Of a stretch of DNA of 31,843 nt, positions 8,801 through 15,344 are shown piece by piece. The stretch is taken from NCBI GenBank assembly GCA_037444305.1, contig JBBIMP010000052.1, forward strand, positions 1 to 31,843. Direction: 5' to 3'. Each line of letters opens with the position of its first letter. Position 1 is the first letter of the stretch. The notes below the pieces were generated by a model. That model had not been told where the DNA came from, ran no database searches, and saw nothing but the letters and a program-made list of their open reading frames with translations. This DNA is from JBBIMP01 sp037444305 (GTDB lineage: Bacteria > Acidobacteriota > UBA6911). The position numbers and the translations under genes are program-made.

Positions 8801-9282
8801 CCGCGGCCCTCATCCGGCCGCTCGAGGAGCGCCTCGCCGAGTGGGGGTTCGCGCTCGAAGACACGCGCGACCGCCTCGCGGCATTTCACAGGGTGGAGAA
8901 CACTTACCTTTCGACCTTCCAATCCCTGGGCGGGCTCGGCCTGGTGCTCGGAACCGTCGGTCTCGGGACCGTGCTGCTGCGCAATGTGTTGGAGCGGCGC
9001 AAGGAACTGGCGCTGCTTCGTGCGGTGGGGTACCGCCGGCTCTTCGTGTCTGCGATCGTCATATCCGAGAATCTGGCACTGATGGCCGTGGGACTGGCGT
9101 GCGGCGCCCTCTGCGCCTCGCTGGCAATCCTGCCGGCCCTCGCCGCCAGGAGCATGGCCTTTCCCGTCGGCATGGTCGGCATTATCCTGGCGGCCGTTCT
9201 GCTCGCCGGTCTGGCGGCCTCCCTGGCGGCGGTTCGTGCGGCGATAGGTTCCCCTCTGCTGGACGCCCTCCGGTCCGAGTGA
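5884..9282 (+). CDS. Very large FtsX-type ABC transporter permease (MacB core domains), no adjacent ATPase
   Basis: 1132 residues. One N-terminal transmembrane helix (~22-43) anchors a long MacB-like periplasmic domain (~50-515). An FtsX unit follows with helices near 525-548, 577-605 and 621-645, including EIGTLRALGFP. More helices lie at ~676-724 and 755-772. A second periplasmic domain (~775-1000) precedes a C-terminal FtsX unit with the classic RRKELALLRAVGYRRL and helices near 1015, 1060-1088 and 1096-1118. Such permeases move lipoproteins, lipids or peptides, or transmit mechanical force, using a separate ATP-binding subunit. None is encoded nearby, as is common for acidobacterial orphan permeases. 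ATG 5884 has no clear ribosome-binding site. ATG 5896 (AAGAGG just before it) is an alternative giving a protein 4 residues shorter. Confidence 0.88.
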   Translation: MKRRMTLARLIHRNLVHYWRTNLAVLAGVATAVSVLSGALLVGESVRSSLRNLVYQRLGASAYLVAADRFFREELADELEPGTDPVALRQAAPVIHLEGVLVREQTGARALKVNVFGIDARFWQIHGQNIRPAPQGREALIGAPLAEKLGARPGDALLLRLETQQAIPRESLYGRRESVGRTIRLDCSGILSAEELGEFSLRPSQATVHTIFVPLSRLQRDLTQPGRANTVLLAAGSGSGKREAVSSLLAARATLEDLGIRLRPLAAHRVILIESPRMLIDDAVAQAAFAAAAEAGFESSGVLTYMANSIRSGGREIPYSIITAADLGKGALASVSLSEGLSPSREPDPDRDAIWLNEWAARDLGVQPGAAVEVDFYLWQDEGRLATRTARFRFSGAVRIGGDISAELTPDYPGITEARAIGDWDPPFPIDLQRIRPQDEEYWNRHKATPKAFVSLAAGQELWRSRYGNLSAVRVAIPGGTDPDAAAEELSQRLRRRVHPEEAGFSIIDLGEQGLTASRGPTDFGEYFVYFSFFLIVSAVLLAALFFRLGVEQRVREIGTLRALGFPLATLQRIFLAEGAFLSLAGSLAGLLGAIAYGGLMMFGLRTWWVGAVGTRSLFLSVSSIHLALGAAAGILVSLATIAWTLRGLRRNPPRALLAGALESFALRRRRARSVGIVSAASFVAAGLLLAAAAFGALPDVAGFFGAGFLLLISALGVAALYLRRPEPRLLSGRGWAPLVRLGARNCTYRPGRSLLSISLIAAATFIIVSTEAFRRDPAGISLDRESGTGGYPLLAASSLPVLYDPNNDEGREALGITASELPNLESLRFVPFRVRPGDDTSCLNLYAPQNPRVLGVPPSFIAEGRFSFQDSLSASPEEELNPWLLLESGTPDDAIPAIGDANTIQYILHLKVGGELAVRSSAGAPVKLRLVAALRDSIFQGELLISEANFLRLFPAHEGFRFFLLDAPPQSAAALIRPLEERLAEWGFALEDTRDRLAAFHRVENTYLSTFQSLGGLGLVLGTVGLGTVLLRNVLERRKELALLRAVGYRRLFVSAIVISENLALMAVGLACGALCASLAILPALAARSMAFPVGMVGIILAAVLLAGLAASLAAVRAAIGSPLLDALRSE

Positions 9283-9290
9283 GAACGTTG

Positions 9291-9308
9291 CCGCCGGGAT
9301 GCCGGCGG
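9291..9308 (+). terminator. GC-rich hairpin after the permease gene
   Basis: CCGCCGG, loop GATG, CCGGCGG: a perfect 7-bp stem starting 9 nt after the permease stop codon. No T-run follows, so it is only a weak candidate terminator or mRNA-stabilising hairpin. Confidence 0.3.
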
Positions 9309-9347
9309 GGAGTTCGGAGAAATTCGTACATTTGAGGGCCCGCACAC

Positions 9348-9353
9348 TATACT
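9348..9353 (+). promoter_or_regulatory. Candidate -10 box (TATACT) for the propeller gene at 9382
   Basis: TATACT closely matches the bacterial -10 consensus and would place transcription initiation near 9360, about 20 nt before the start codon. A convincing -35 box at normal spacing is not visible. It lies just after the permease hairpin, which suggests the propeller gene has its own promoter. Confidence 0.3.
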
Positions 9354-9381
9354 TGGAGAATCAAAAACCGGGGATGAAGAC

Positions 9382-10758
9382 ATGAGCATCAAAACTACGA
9401 GTCGATTCATGGCGGCGATATTCAGGCGGTTCGGGCCAAATCTGTCCCGCATCATGCTGTACTGCGTGGCGCTGCTGACAGCGCTGGCTCTGGCGCCGTC
9501 CTGGCAGGCGGCGGAGCCCGATCCCCAGGTGTCGATGATCGTCCCCGGAGGCGATGCGCTGAAGTACTGGTCGCGCTGGCGGGGCCCTTCGGGCCAGGGG
9601 CTCGTGGAAGGCGGCAGCTATCCGGACACATGGTCCGCCACCGAGAACATTCTCTGGAAGGTCAAGGTTCCGGGCCGGGGCCACTCTTCGCCGATAGTGT
9701 GGGGGGATCGCATCTTTCTCACAACTGCGGCCGAAGACGGTTCCAGCCGCTCCGTCCTCTGCTTCCGCAGAGACAACGGCGAACTGCTGTGGCAGACAGC
9801 CGTTCCGGAGGCGAATGCGGAGAGGCTCTATCCAAAAAACAGCTATGCCTCCGCCACGGTTTCGACTGACGGCGAGCGGGTGTACGGCTATTTCGGCAAC
9901 GCCGGCATGGTGGCAGTGGATTTCTCCGGGAAGCTGCTCTGGCACGCCGGCTTCGGCGAGATCAATCTCTACCATGGACCCGGCGGTTCGCCGCTGCTGT
10001 ACAGGGACCGGTTGATCCTCTTCCAGGAGCAGCGCGCCATGGGCCGCGGAACCGCCAGCGAGCCCGGGTTCATCGTGGCGATCGACAAGGCCGGCGGCCG
10101 GGAGCTCTGGCGCAAGGAGCGACCTCCTCAGCCCGGCTGGGGCACACCCATCGCCGTGCAGGTGGGCGACCGCACCGAGATAGTCGTCAGCAGCAGCCGC
10201 CGAATCGACGCCTACGATCCGGAAACCGGAGAGGTTTTCTGGCACTGTGACGGCAACACGATGGAGGTCATCCCGACGCCGGTCGTCGGGCACGGCATGA
10301 TCTACGCCTGTTCCGGACGCGCGGGTCCAACCATCGCGGTGCGTCCGGGCGGATCGGGCAACGTGACGGAAAGCCACGTTGCCTGGAGCACACCCAAAGG
10401 GTCGTCGTTCGTCCCTTCGCCGCTGCTGCTGGGCGATTACCTTTACACGATCAACGACATGGTGAGCGTTGCCTCCTGCCACCACGCCAGGACTGGAGAA
10501 CTCATCGGGCAGCTGCGGCTGGGCGAACCGCAGCGCGAGGGTTTTTCCGCCTCCCCGGTGGCCGTCGGGGGGAAGATCTTCTTCACCAACGACGAAGGGG
10601 ACACTTTCGTGCTCAGTCCGGCTCCCGCTTTCGAACTGCTGCATGTCAACCGCTTGGGCGAGCGCACGCTGGCAAGCCCCGCCCTGGTGGACGGCAAGTG
10701 GTATGTCCGGACGCAGGACCACCTGCTCTGCATCGGGTCGGAAAACGCCCGCAAATGA
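9382..10758 (+). CDS. Secreted PQQ-like beta-propeller repeat protein
   Basis: 458 residues from ATG 9382, with a GGGGA element 8 nt upstream. The N-terminus is longer than in its relatives: ~24 mostly polar residues precede a hydrophobic stretch (IMLYCVALLTALALAP, then SWQAAEP), which may be an export signal or a membrane anchor. The family signatures follow: SRWRGPSGQGLV, WSATENILWKV, GRGHSSPIVW. Propeller blades then read VYGYFGNAGMVAVDFSGKLL, IVAIDKAGGRELWRK and IDAYDPETGEVFWH. The late segment IFFTNDEGDTFVLSP aligns in kind with the other copies. No catalytic residues of quinoprotein dehydrogenases are apparent. It is followed 161 bp downstream by another propeller gene in the same orientation, suggesting tandem duplication and divergence. 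Role unknown. Confidence 0.88.
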   Translation: MSIKTTSRFMAAIFRRFGPNLSRIMLYCVALLTALALAPSWQAAEPDPQVSMIVPGGDALKYWSRWRGPSGQGLVEGGSYPDTWSATENILWKVKVPGRGHSSPIVWGDRIFLTTAAEDGSSRSVLCFRRDNGELLWQTAVPEANAERLYPKNSYASATVSTDGERVYGYFGNAGMVAVDFSGKLLWHAGFGEINLYHGPGGSPLLYRDRLILFQEQRAMGRGTASEPGFIVAIDKAGGRELWRKERPPQPGWGTPIAVQVGDRTEIVVSSSRRIDAYDPETGEVFWHCDGNTMEVIPTPVVGHGMIYACSGRAGPTIAVRPGGSGNVTESHVAWSTPKGSSFVPSPLLLGDYLYTINDMVSVASCHHARTGELIGQLRLGEPQREGFSASPVAVGGKIFFTNDEGDTFVLSPAPAFELLHVNRLGERTLASPALVDGKWYVRTQDHLLCIGSENARK

Positions 10759-10864
10759 AGCTGGATTTGACGGATTTTCTCAGTGTCTCTCCGTGCTTCC
10801 CTGCGAACCTCAGTGTAATGTTTTTGAATGCATGCTCGGTAAACAGAGGAATAATGTAATTTCC

Positions 10865-10876
10865 CGGTGATCACCG
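10865..10876. promoter_or_regulatory. 12-bp perfect palindrome upstream of the propeller gene at 10920
   Basis: CGGTGATCACCG is a perfect dyad 43 nt before the start codon, in the 161-bp gap between two tandem propeller genes. It is suitable as a dimeric regulator site, but no regulator gene is linked and chance occurrence is possible. Confidence 0.3.
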
Positions 10877-10919
10877 TCGTATTTGCCCTTAGCAACAGAA
10901 TATCCCGGAGGTGTGTCCC

Positions 10920-12188
10920 ATGCGTCGAAGCATCCTGATCGTGTCTGCATTCCTGTCTTTCCAGGCCCTGAGCCTCGCCGGCAACTGGCCTCACTGGCGC
11001 GGCCCCAACATGAACGGCTACGTGGCCGAGAAGAACCTGCCCGTCAGCTGGAGCGCATCCGAAAACATCGCCTGGAAGATCGAGATGCCGGACTTCACGG
11101 GATCGACTCCGATCCTATGGGGTGAGCGCATCTTCCTGAACGTCGCCGACGACACCGAGATCTACCTCTGGTGCCTCGACCGCAAGGACGGGAAGGAGAT
11201 TTGGAAGAGACATCTGGGCGGCGGCAACGTCAAGGTGCGCAAGCAGAACATGTCCTCCCCCTCCCCGGTCACCGACGGGAAAAGTGTCTGGGTCCTCACC
11301 GGCACGGGGATTCTCAAGGCATTCGATTTCGAGGGCAAGGAACTGTGGTCGAGGGACATCCAGAAGGACTACGGGCCCTTCGGCCTCAACTGGGGTTTTG
11401 CCTCCTCTCCTCTGCTCCACAAGGAGCTGCTGTACATTCCGGTGCTTCACGGGATGAAGACCGATGATCCGTCGTACGTCATGGCCATCGAGACGCTCAC
11501 GGGGAAGACGCGCTGGCGCGTCGAACGGCCGACCGATGCGGTTTCCGAATCCCCCGACGCCTACACCACGCCGGGGCTGCTGCGCTACGACGGCAGGGAA
11601 GAGATCGTGATCAGCGGCGGCGACTACGTCACGGGTCACAATCCCGCCACCGGTGAAGAGCTCTGGCGCGCCGGCGGACTCAATCCCGACAAGGGGCGCA
11701 ACTACCGGATCGTCGCCTCCCCGGTAATTTCCGGCCACCTGATCTATGTTTCCTCCCGCGTGCGCCCGCTTATCGCTTTCAAGGCCGGCGGCCGGGGCGA
11801 CATCACCACCTCGCACCGCGTTTGGTCGACCGACCAGGGGCCCGACGTGCCGACGCCGGCCACAGACGGCAAATACCTCTTCATCCTGAACGACCGCGGG
11901 ATCATGTGGTGCCGGGACGCGAAGACCGGCGAAGAGATCTGGGGCAACCAGCGGGTCCGGGCGGGAACCTACAGTGCCTCGCCGGTGATCGCCGACGGCA
12001 AGGTTTACGTAACCAGCGAAGACGGCGTCACGACCGTGATCGAGGCCGGTCCCGAATTCAAGATCCTGGCGGAAAACGACCTGGCCGATTACACGCTCTC
12101 TTCGCCGGCGGTGTCGGACGGGCAGATCTTCCTGCGGACGACCAAGCACCTTTACTGCGTCGGGGAGCGCTCGTCTTCGGGCCGCTGA
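10920..12188 (+). CDS. Secreted PQQ-like beta-propeller repeat protein
   Basis: 422 residues. ATG 10920 is chosen because CGGAGG (10906-10911) lies 8 nt upstream; an in-frame GTG at 10911 overlaps that site. A short signal peptide (MRRSILIVSAFLSFQALSLA) is followed directly by NWPHWRGPNMNGYV, then WSASENIAWKI and GSTPILW. BamB-like blades follow: ILKAFDFEGKELWSRD, VMAIETLTGKTRW, VTGHNPATGEELWRAG and MWCRDAKTGEEIWG. Of the five propellers in this window it is closest in its opening to the one at 3486-4787. It is predicted to be periplasmic or outer-surface. I see no cofactor-binding or catalytic signature, so I do not assign an activity. Confidence 0.88.
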   Translation: MRRSILIVSAFLSFQALSLAGNWPHWRGPNMNGYVAEKNLPVSWSASENIAWKIEMPDFTGSTPILWGERIFLNVADDTEIYLWCLDRKDGKEIWKRHLGGGNVKVRKQNMSSPSPVTDGKSVWVLTGTGILKAFDFEGKELWSRDIQKDYGPFGLNWGFASSPLLHKELLYIPVLHGMKTDDPSYVMAIETLTGKTRWRVERPTDAVSESPDAYTTPGLLRYDGREEIVISGGDYVTGHNPATGEELWRAGGLNPDKGRNYRIVASPVISGHLIYVSSRVRPLIAFKAGGRGDITTSHRVWSTDQGPDVPTPATDGKYLFILNDRGIMWCRDAKTGEEIWGNQRVRAGTYSASPVIADGKVYVTSEDGVTTVIEAGPEFKILAENDLADYTLSSPAVSDGQIFLRTTKHLYCVGERSSSGR

Positions 12189-12350
12189 GGGACCCCCTTA
12201 TCCCCGAGATCCTCGATCCTCATCATTACTAAGCCCGGATTCCAAGGTCGGTGTGGGCAGTCTGGTCATAATGGCATGCTTTCGAAGCAGTTGGCAGACT
12301 TACGTGATGCAACAAATCGGGCGCCATGGAGAATGGTGCGGGAATGCGGG

Positions 12351-12529
12351 GACCCTGAAGGGGTCCGGCAGGAAAGCCCAGGGCGCGAGCCCTGGGAATA
12401 TTGGACAGAAGGAGAGAAAAGCCCTGTAAGGGCGGCACCCTATGTGTCGCCCCTGCAGGGCTGGATTTCGTGCATCCATGCGATCCCGGGGCTCACGCCC
12501 CGGGCTGTACTGTCACGCCGCTTCGCGGC
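12351..12529. repeat. Multi-hairpin non-coding repeat, copy 1
   Basis: A chain of palindromic modules in a 600-bp region without a gene. Module A has GACCCTGAAGGGGTC (12351-12365) and a CCCAGGGC/GCCCTGGG hairpin (12377-12396). Module C pairs AGCCCTGTAAGGGCGGCAC (12420-12438) with 12444-12462 at 16 of 19 positions. Module A' is CCCGGGGC-TCAC-GCCCCGGG (12485-12504). A GCCGC-TTC-GCGGC hairpin lies at 12517-12529. The same A-C-A' order recurs at 31661-31840, so this is a repeat family and not a gene-specific structure. I see nothing recognisable in 12189-12350 or 12530-12789 apart from the ribosome-binding site of the next gene. Confidence 0.75.
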
Positions 12530-12789
12530 TTTGGTTCCGCCAGTTCGGAGATTTGCTGATCGGATTCGCGCCGACTGAGAGTTTCGGCGCCTGCTTTTCA
12601 TCGAAGAACAAGGCAGATTCAACTTCGAAATTGACGCTGAGCGCACGGCAGCTTGGCGCCGGCCGGGATAATTCCGCGCGCTTTCCACACCGACTGGTGT
12701 TATTCTGCTTCAATTGGAAGACCGACTGCCGTCTGCCATGATCGGCGGTTCCGGGTGCCTGGATTGCTCGAAACAAACGGAGATTCCCC

Positions 12790-13380
12790 ATGCCGAGAAT
12801 TGTCCGAGGCGGACTGATTCAAGCATCACTCCCTTGCTCCGGCGACGAACCGATCAAAACCATAAAGCAGTTGATGCTCGACAAACACGTCGCGTTTATC
12901 GAGGAAGGCGCAAAGCAGGCCGTTCAAGTGCTCTGCTTGCAGGAGCTCTTCTACGGCCCGTACTTCTGCGCCGAGCAGGCGACCAAATGGTACTCGGCGG
13001 TCGAGCCGGTCCCTGACGGCCCGACCACAAGGCTGATGCAGGACCTCGCAAAGCGATTCCGCATGGTCATCGTCGTGCCTTTGTACGAAATCGAAATGAC
13101 GGGAGTCCACTACAACACCGCCGCCGTGATCGACGCCGACGGGACCTATCTGGGCAAGTATCGAAAGCACCACATTCCCCAGGTGGCCCCGGGATTCTGG
13201 GAGAAGTTCTATTTCTGCAACCCGCGCGGCCAAATCGTTGCCCAGGGAAGCCGGGATCAATCCGAGTTGATCGTTGCCGACCTCGATCTCGACATGGTCG
13301 GGGAGGTTCGCTCCGTGTGGCAGTTCTTCCGCGATCGCCGTCCGGAGTCCTATCAGAAGATCAGCGATGTCAATGCTTGA
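12790..13380 (+). CDS. Beta-ureidopropionase / N-carbamoyl amidohydrolase (nitrilase family), internal in-frame deletion
   Basis: The family hydrolyses N-carbamoyl-beta-alanine or N-carbamoyl-beta-aminoisobutyrate to the beta-amino acid, CO2 and ammonia, the last hydrolytic step of reductive pyrimidine degradation. The N-terminal half is well conserved: catalytic Glu in CLQELFYGPYF and catalytic Lys in KYRKHHIPQVAPGFWEKFYF. The C-terminal end is also typical (NPRGQIVAQGSRD, VRSVWQFFRDRRPE). The ~95 residues that should lie between, including the ICYDRHFPEG-type nucleophilic cysteine, are missing. FWEKFYF is joined straight to CNPRGQ with the frame kept. The product is 196 residues against the usual ~290. 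As written it cannot have the Glu-Lys-Cys triad and should be inactive. ATG 12790 follows GGAGA. The aminotransferase gene starts 75 bp downstream. Confidence 0.85.
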   Translation: MPRIVRGGLIQASLPCSGDEPIKTIKQLMLDKHVAFIEEGAKQAVQVLCLQELFYGPYFCAEQATKWYSAVEPVPDGPTTRLMQDLAKRFRMVIVVPLYEIEMTGVHYNTAAVIDADGTYLGKYRKHHIPQVAPGFWEKFYFCNPRGQIVAQGSRDQSELIVADLDLDMVGEVRSVWQFFRDRRPESYQKISDVNA

Positions 13381-13455
13381 TGGCCATCAGGGCTTTGTGA
13401 CCCTCGCGGCTTCAGGGCCGGACGCGAACACTCTTCCCGGGAATAGAGGGCGCGC

Positions 13456-14799
13456 ATGACAAGTCGACCGTCCGAACAGGTGGTGGAACTTACGGCCAAG
13501 AACACCTTCGGAACCTGGCGTTTTCAAAAGAATTGGAAACCTCTGCACGTGGTGGACGCCGAAGGCTGTCACTTCATCGACGCAACCGGCAGGAAATACC
13601 TCGACTTCTCCGCTCAACTCATGTGCGTCGCGCTGGGTTACAAAAATGAAGCCGTCGTGAAGGCCATAGAAAACCAGGCGCGAACCCTTCCGTATATCGG
13701 CCCGGCATTTGCCACCGACGTCCGGGCCGAACTGGCGGAACTCCTCCTCGCCGTCCTGCCGCGAGGGCTCGACAAGTATTTCTTCACCACTTCGGGAACC
13801 GACGCCAACGAAGCGGCGTTCAAGATCGCAAAGATGGCTACCGGCAGGTCCAAGATCATTTCCCGCTACTGCTCGTATCACGGTTCCACCATGGGCTCGA
13901 TTGCCGCCACGGGCGACATGCGGCGATGGGCCATGGAACCTGCGGGCAAGATACCCGGCGTCATCTTCGCCCCCGAGGTCAACTGCTACAGGTGTCCGCT
14001 CAACCACACGTACCCGGGTTGCGGCATCGCCTGCGTGGAATATATCGACCACATGATCGAGAACGAAGGGGACGTTGCCGCGGTCATCCTCGAGCCCGTG
14101 GTCGGGACCAACGGGATTCTGCTCCCGCCGGATGAGTACCTTCCGCGTTTGCGCGCGATTTGCGATGAGCACGAGGTTCTCCTCATTGCCGACGAGGTCA
14201 TGACGGGATGGGGGCGGACCGGAGCCTGGTTTGCGGTGGACCACTGGAAGGTGACGCCGGATATCCTTACCACCGCGAAAGGGATCACATCGGCCTACAT
14301 GCCCCTCGGATTGTGTGCCACCACCAGGAAGGTGGCGGATCATTTCGAAGATCACTATTTCTCACACGGACACACCTATGAGGCGCACCCGCTGACCCTT
14401 GCGCCCGCGGTCGCGGCGATCCATGAATTGAAAAGGATGAACCTGATCGACCGGGCAGCGGAAATGGGCCGCTACCTCGGCGAGAAGCTCGAGGCGCTCG
14501 CGTCGCGCCACCCTTCGGTCGGCAATGTTCGCGGCATCGGGCTGTTCTGGGCCGTGGAACTCGTGAAGGACCAGATCTCGAAGGAACCGTTCAACACGAA
14601 AAAGCAAAAGCTCTCCGGGATTCCGCTGGTGGTGGACAAGGTGGCCATGGAGATGATGAAAAACGGCGTTTTCATCCAGGCCTGGATCAGTCATTTCATC
14701 ATCGCACCGCCGCTCATCATCACGAGAGAGGAGATCGATGTCGGGGTCGGAGCGCTTGACCGGGCCCTGTCGATTGCGGACCAGCTGCTTTCTCCATAA
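13456..14799 (+). CDS. Class III PLP-dependent omega-aminotransferase (beta-alanine / beta-aminoisobutyrate type)
   Basis: 447 residues, full length for the family. Fold-type I landmarks are visible: the cofactor-binding TSGTDANEAAFKIAK region, YHGSTMG, the DEVMTGWGRTG aspartate segment, and the Schiff-base lysine K275 in TTAKGITSAYMPLG. Enzymes of this class move the omega-amino group of beta-alanine, beta-aminoisobutyrate, GABA or putrescine to a keto acid. Its place between ureidopropionase and dihydropyrimidinase, with MmsA nearby, points to beta-amino acids and to (methyl)malonate semialdehyde as product. That substrate choice is inferred from context. The cysteine-rich insert around NCYRCPLNHTYPGCGIAC is a noticeable feature and might bind a metal. 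ATG 13456 has a GAGGG site 5 nt upstream. The protein should be cytoplasmic. Confidence 0.9.
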   Translation: MTSRPSEQVVELTAKNTFGTWRFQKNWKPLHVVDAEGCHFIDATGRKYLDFSAQLMCVALGYKNEAVVKAIENQARTLPYIGPAFATDVRAELAELLLAVLPRGLDKYFFTTSGTDANEAAFKIAKMATGRSKIISRYCSYHGSTMGSIAATGDMRRWAMEPAGKIPGVIFAPEVNCYRCPLNHTYPGCGIACVEYIDHMIENEGDVAAVILEPVVGTNGILLPPDEYLPRLRAICDEHEVLLIADEVMTGWGRTGAWFAVDHWKVTPDILTTAKGITSAYMPLGLCATTRKVADHFEDHYFSHGHTYEAHPLTLAPAVAAIHELKRMNLIDRAAEMGRYLGEKLEALASRHPSVGNVRGIGLFWAVELVKDQISKEPFNTKKQKLSGIPLVVDKVAMEMMKNGVFIQAWISHFIIAPPLIITREEIDVGVGALDRALSIADQLLSP

Positions 14800-14843
14800 A
14801 GGCGGCTGACCCCCATGCGGCACATGGCCGACAACCGGGAGAA

Positions 14844-15287
14844 TTGATCTGCGGCATGAAACACCTCGCACCCAAACTCACATCCGACAAGGGGATCGCA
14901 TCCCTCGACGACATACGCGGCAGATCGCTGCGGCATCTGTCGCAGTTCGGGGATTTCAACCTGCTCTACAGGGCGGTGGCCCGCATCGACGAGGCGAAAT
15001 GCATCCACTGCAATCTGTGCCACATCGCGTGCGAGGATTCGGCCCATCAGTGCATAGACATGGTCCCCATGGACAGTTGGAAGCAGCCGCGCGTCCGCGA
15101 ATCGGACTGCGTCGGCTGCGCTCTCTGTTCGTTGGTGTGCCCCGTGGAGGAGTGCATCTCGATGGTCCGCATCGACGAAGCGAAGCGCCGCATGAGTTGG
15201 AATGAACTCGTGAAGACGCTCCCTCAACCTCTTACCTGGGAGGAGCTGCGCGCCTTTCAGAAGAAACATGGAATCGAGATCCACTGA
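14844..15287 (+). CDS. preA: Ferredoxin domain of dihydropyrimidine dehydrogenase subunit PreA, lacking the flavin domain
   Basis: PreA normally has ~300 residues of FMN-binding dihydroorotate-dehydrogenase-like domain followed by a two-cluster ferredoxin tail. Here only the tail remains. KGIASLDDIRGRSL is the usual linker. C-I-H-C-N-L-C-H-I-A-C and C-V-G-C-A-L-C-S-L-V-C-P supply cysteines for two [4Fe-4S] clusters, and a short C-terminal extension follows. The start is uncertain: TTG 14844 is used here, and ATG 14856 is possible but has no ribosome-binding site. Another ATG at 14824 reads MADNREN and then stops. No partner PreT gene (NAD(P)H-binding subunit) is present. As a lone ferredoxin-like protein of ~147 residues it cannot reduce uracil by itself. 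I read it as a truncated gene, though a stand-alone electron carrier cannot be ruled out. Confidence 0.75.
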   Translation: MICGMKHLAPKLTSDKGIASLDDIRGRSLRHLSQFGDFNLLYRAVARIDEAKCIHCNLCHIACEDSAHQCIDMVPMDSWKQPRVRESDCVGCALCSLVCPVEECISMVRIDEAKRRMSWNELVKTLPQPLTWEELRAFQKKHGIEIH

Positions 15288-15344
15288 TACCGCCGGGCCC
15301 CATAGCGGCATTTCGCCCCGGGGCCGCGAGCCGGAGGGAACCTC

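Noticed and set aside
12351..12529. CRISPR array
   Set aside because: The repeats are palindromic modules of different sequence and spacing, not identical direct repeats with unique spacers; no cas genes.
12276..12741. Small open frames in the 12.2-12.8 kb gap
   Set aside because: They run across the hairpin repeat, lack ribosome-binding sites and have no protein-like composition.
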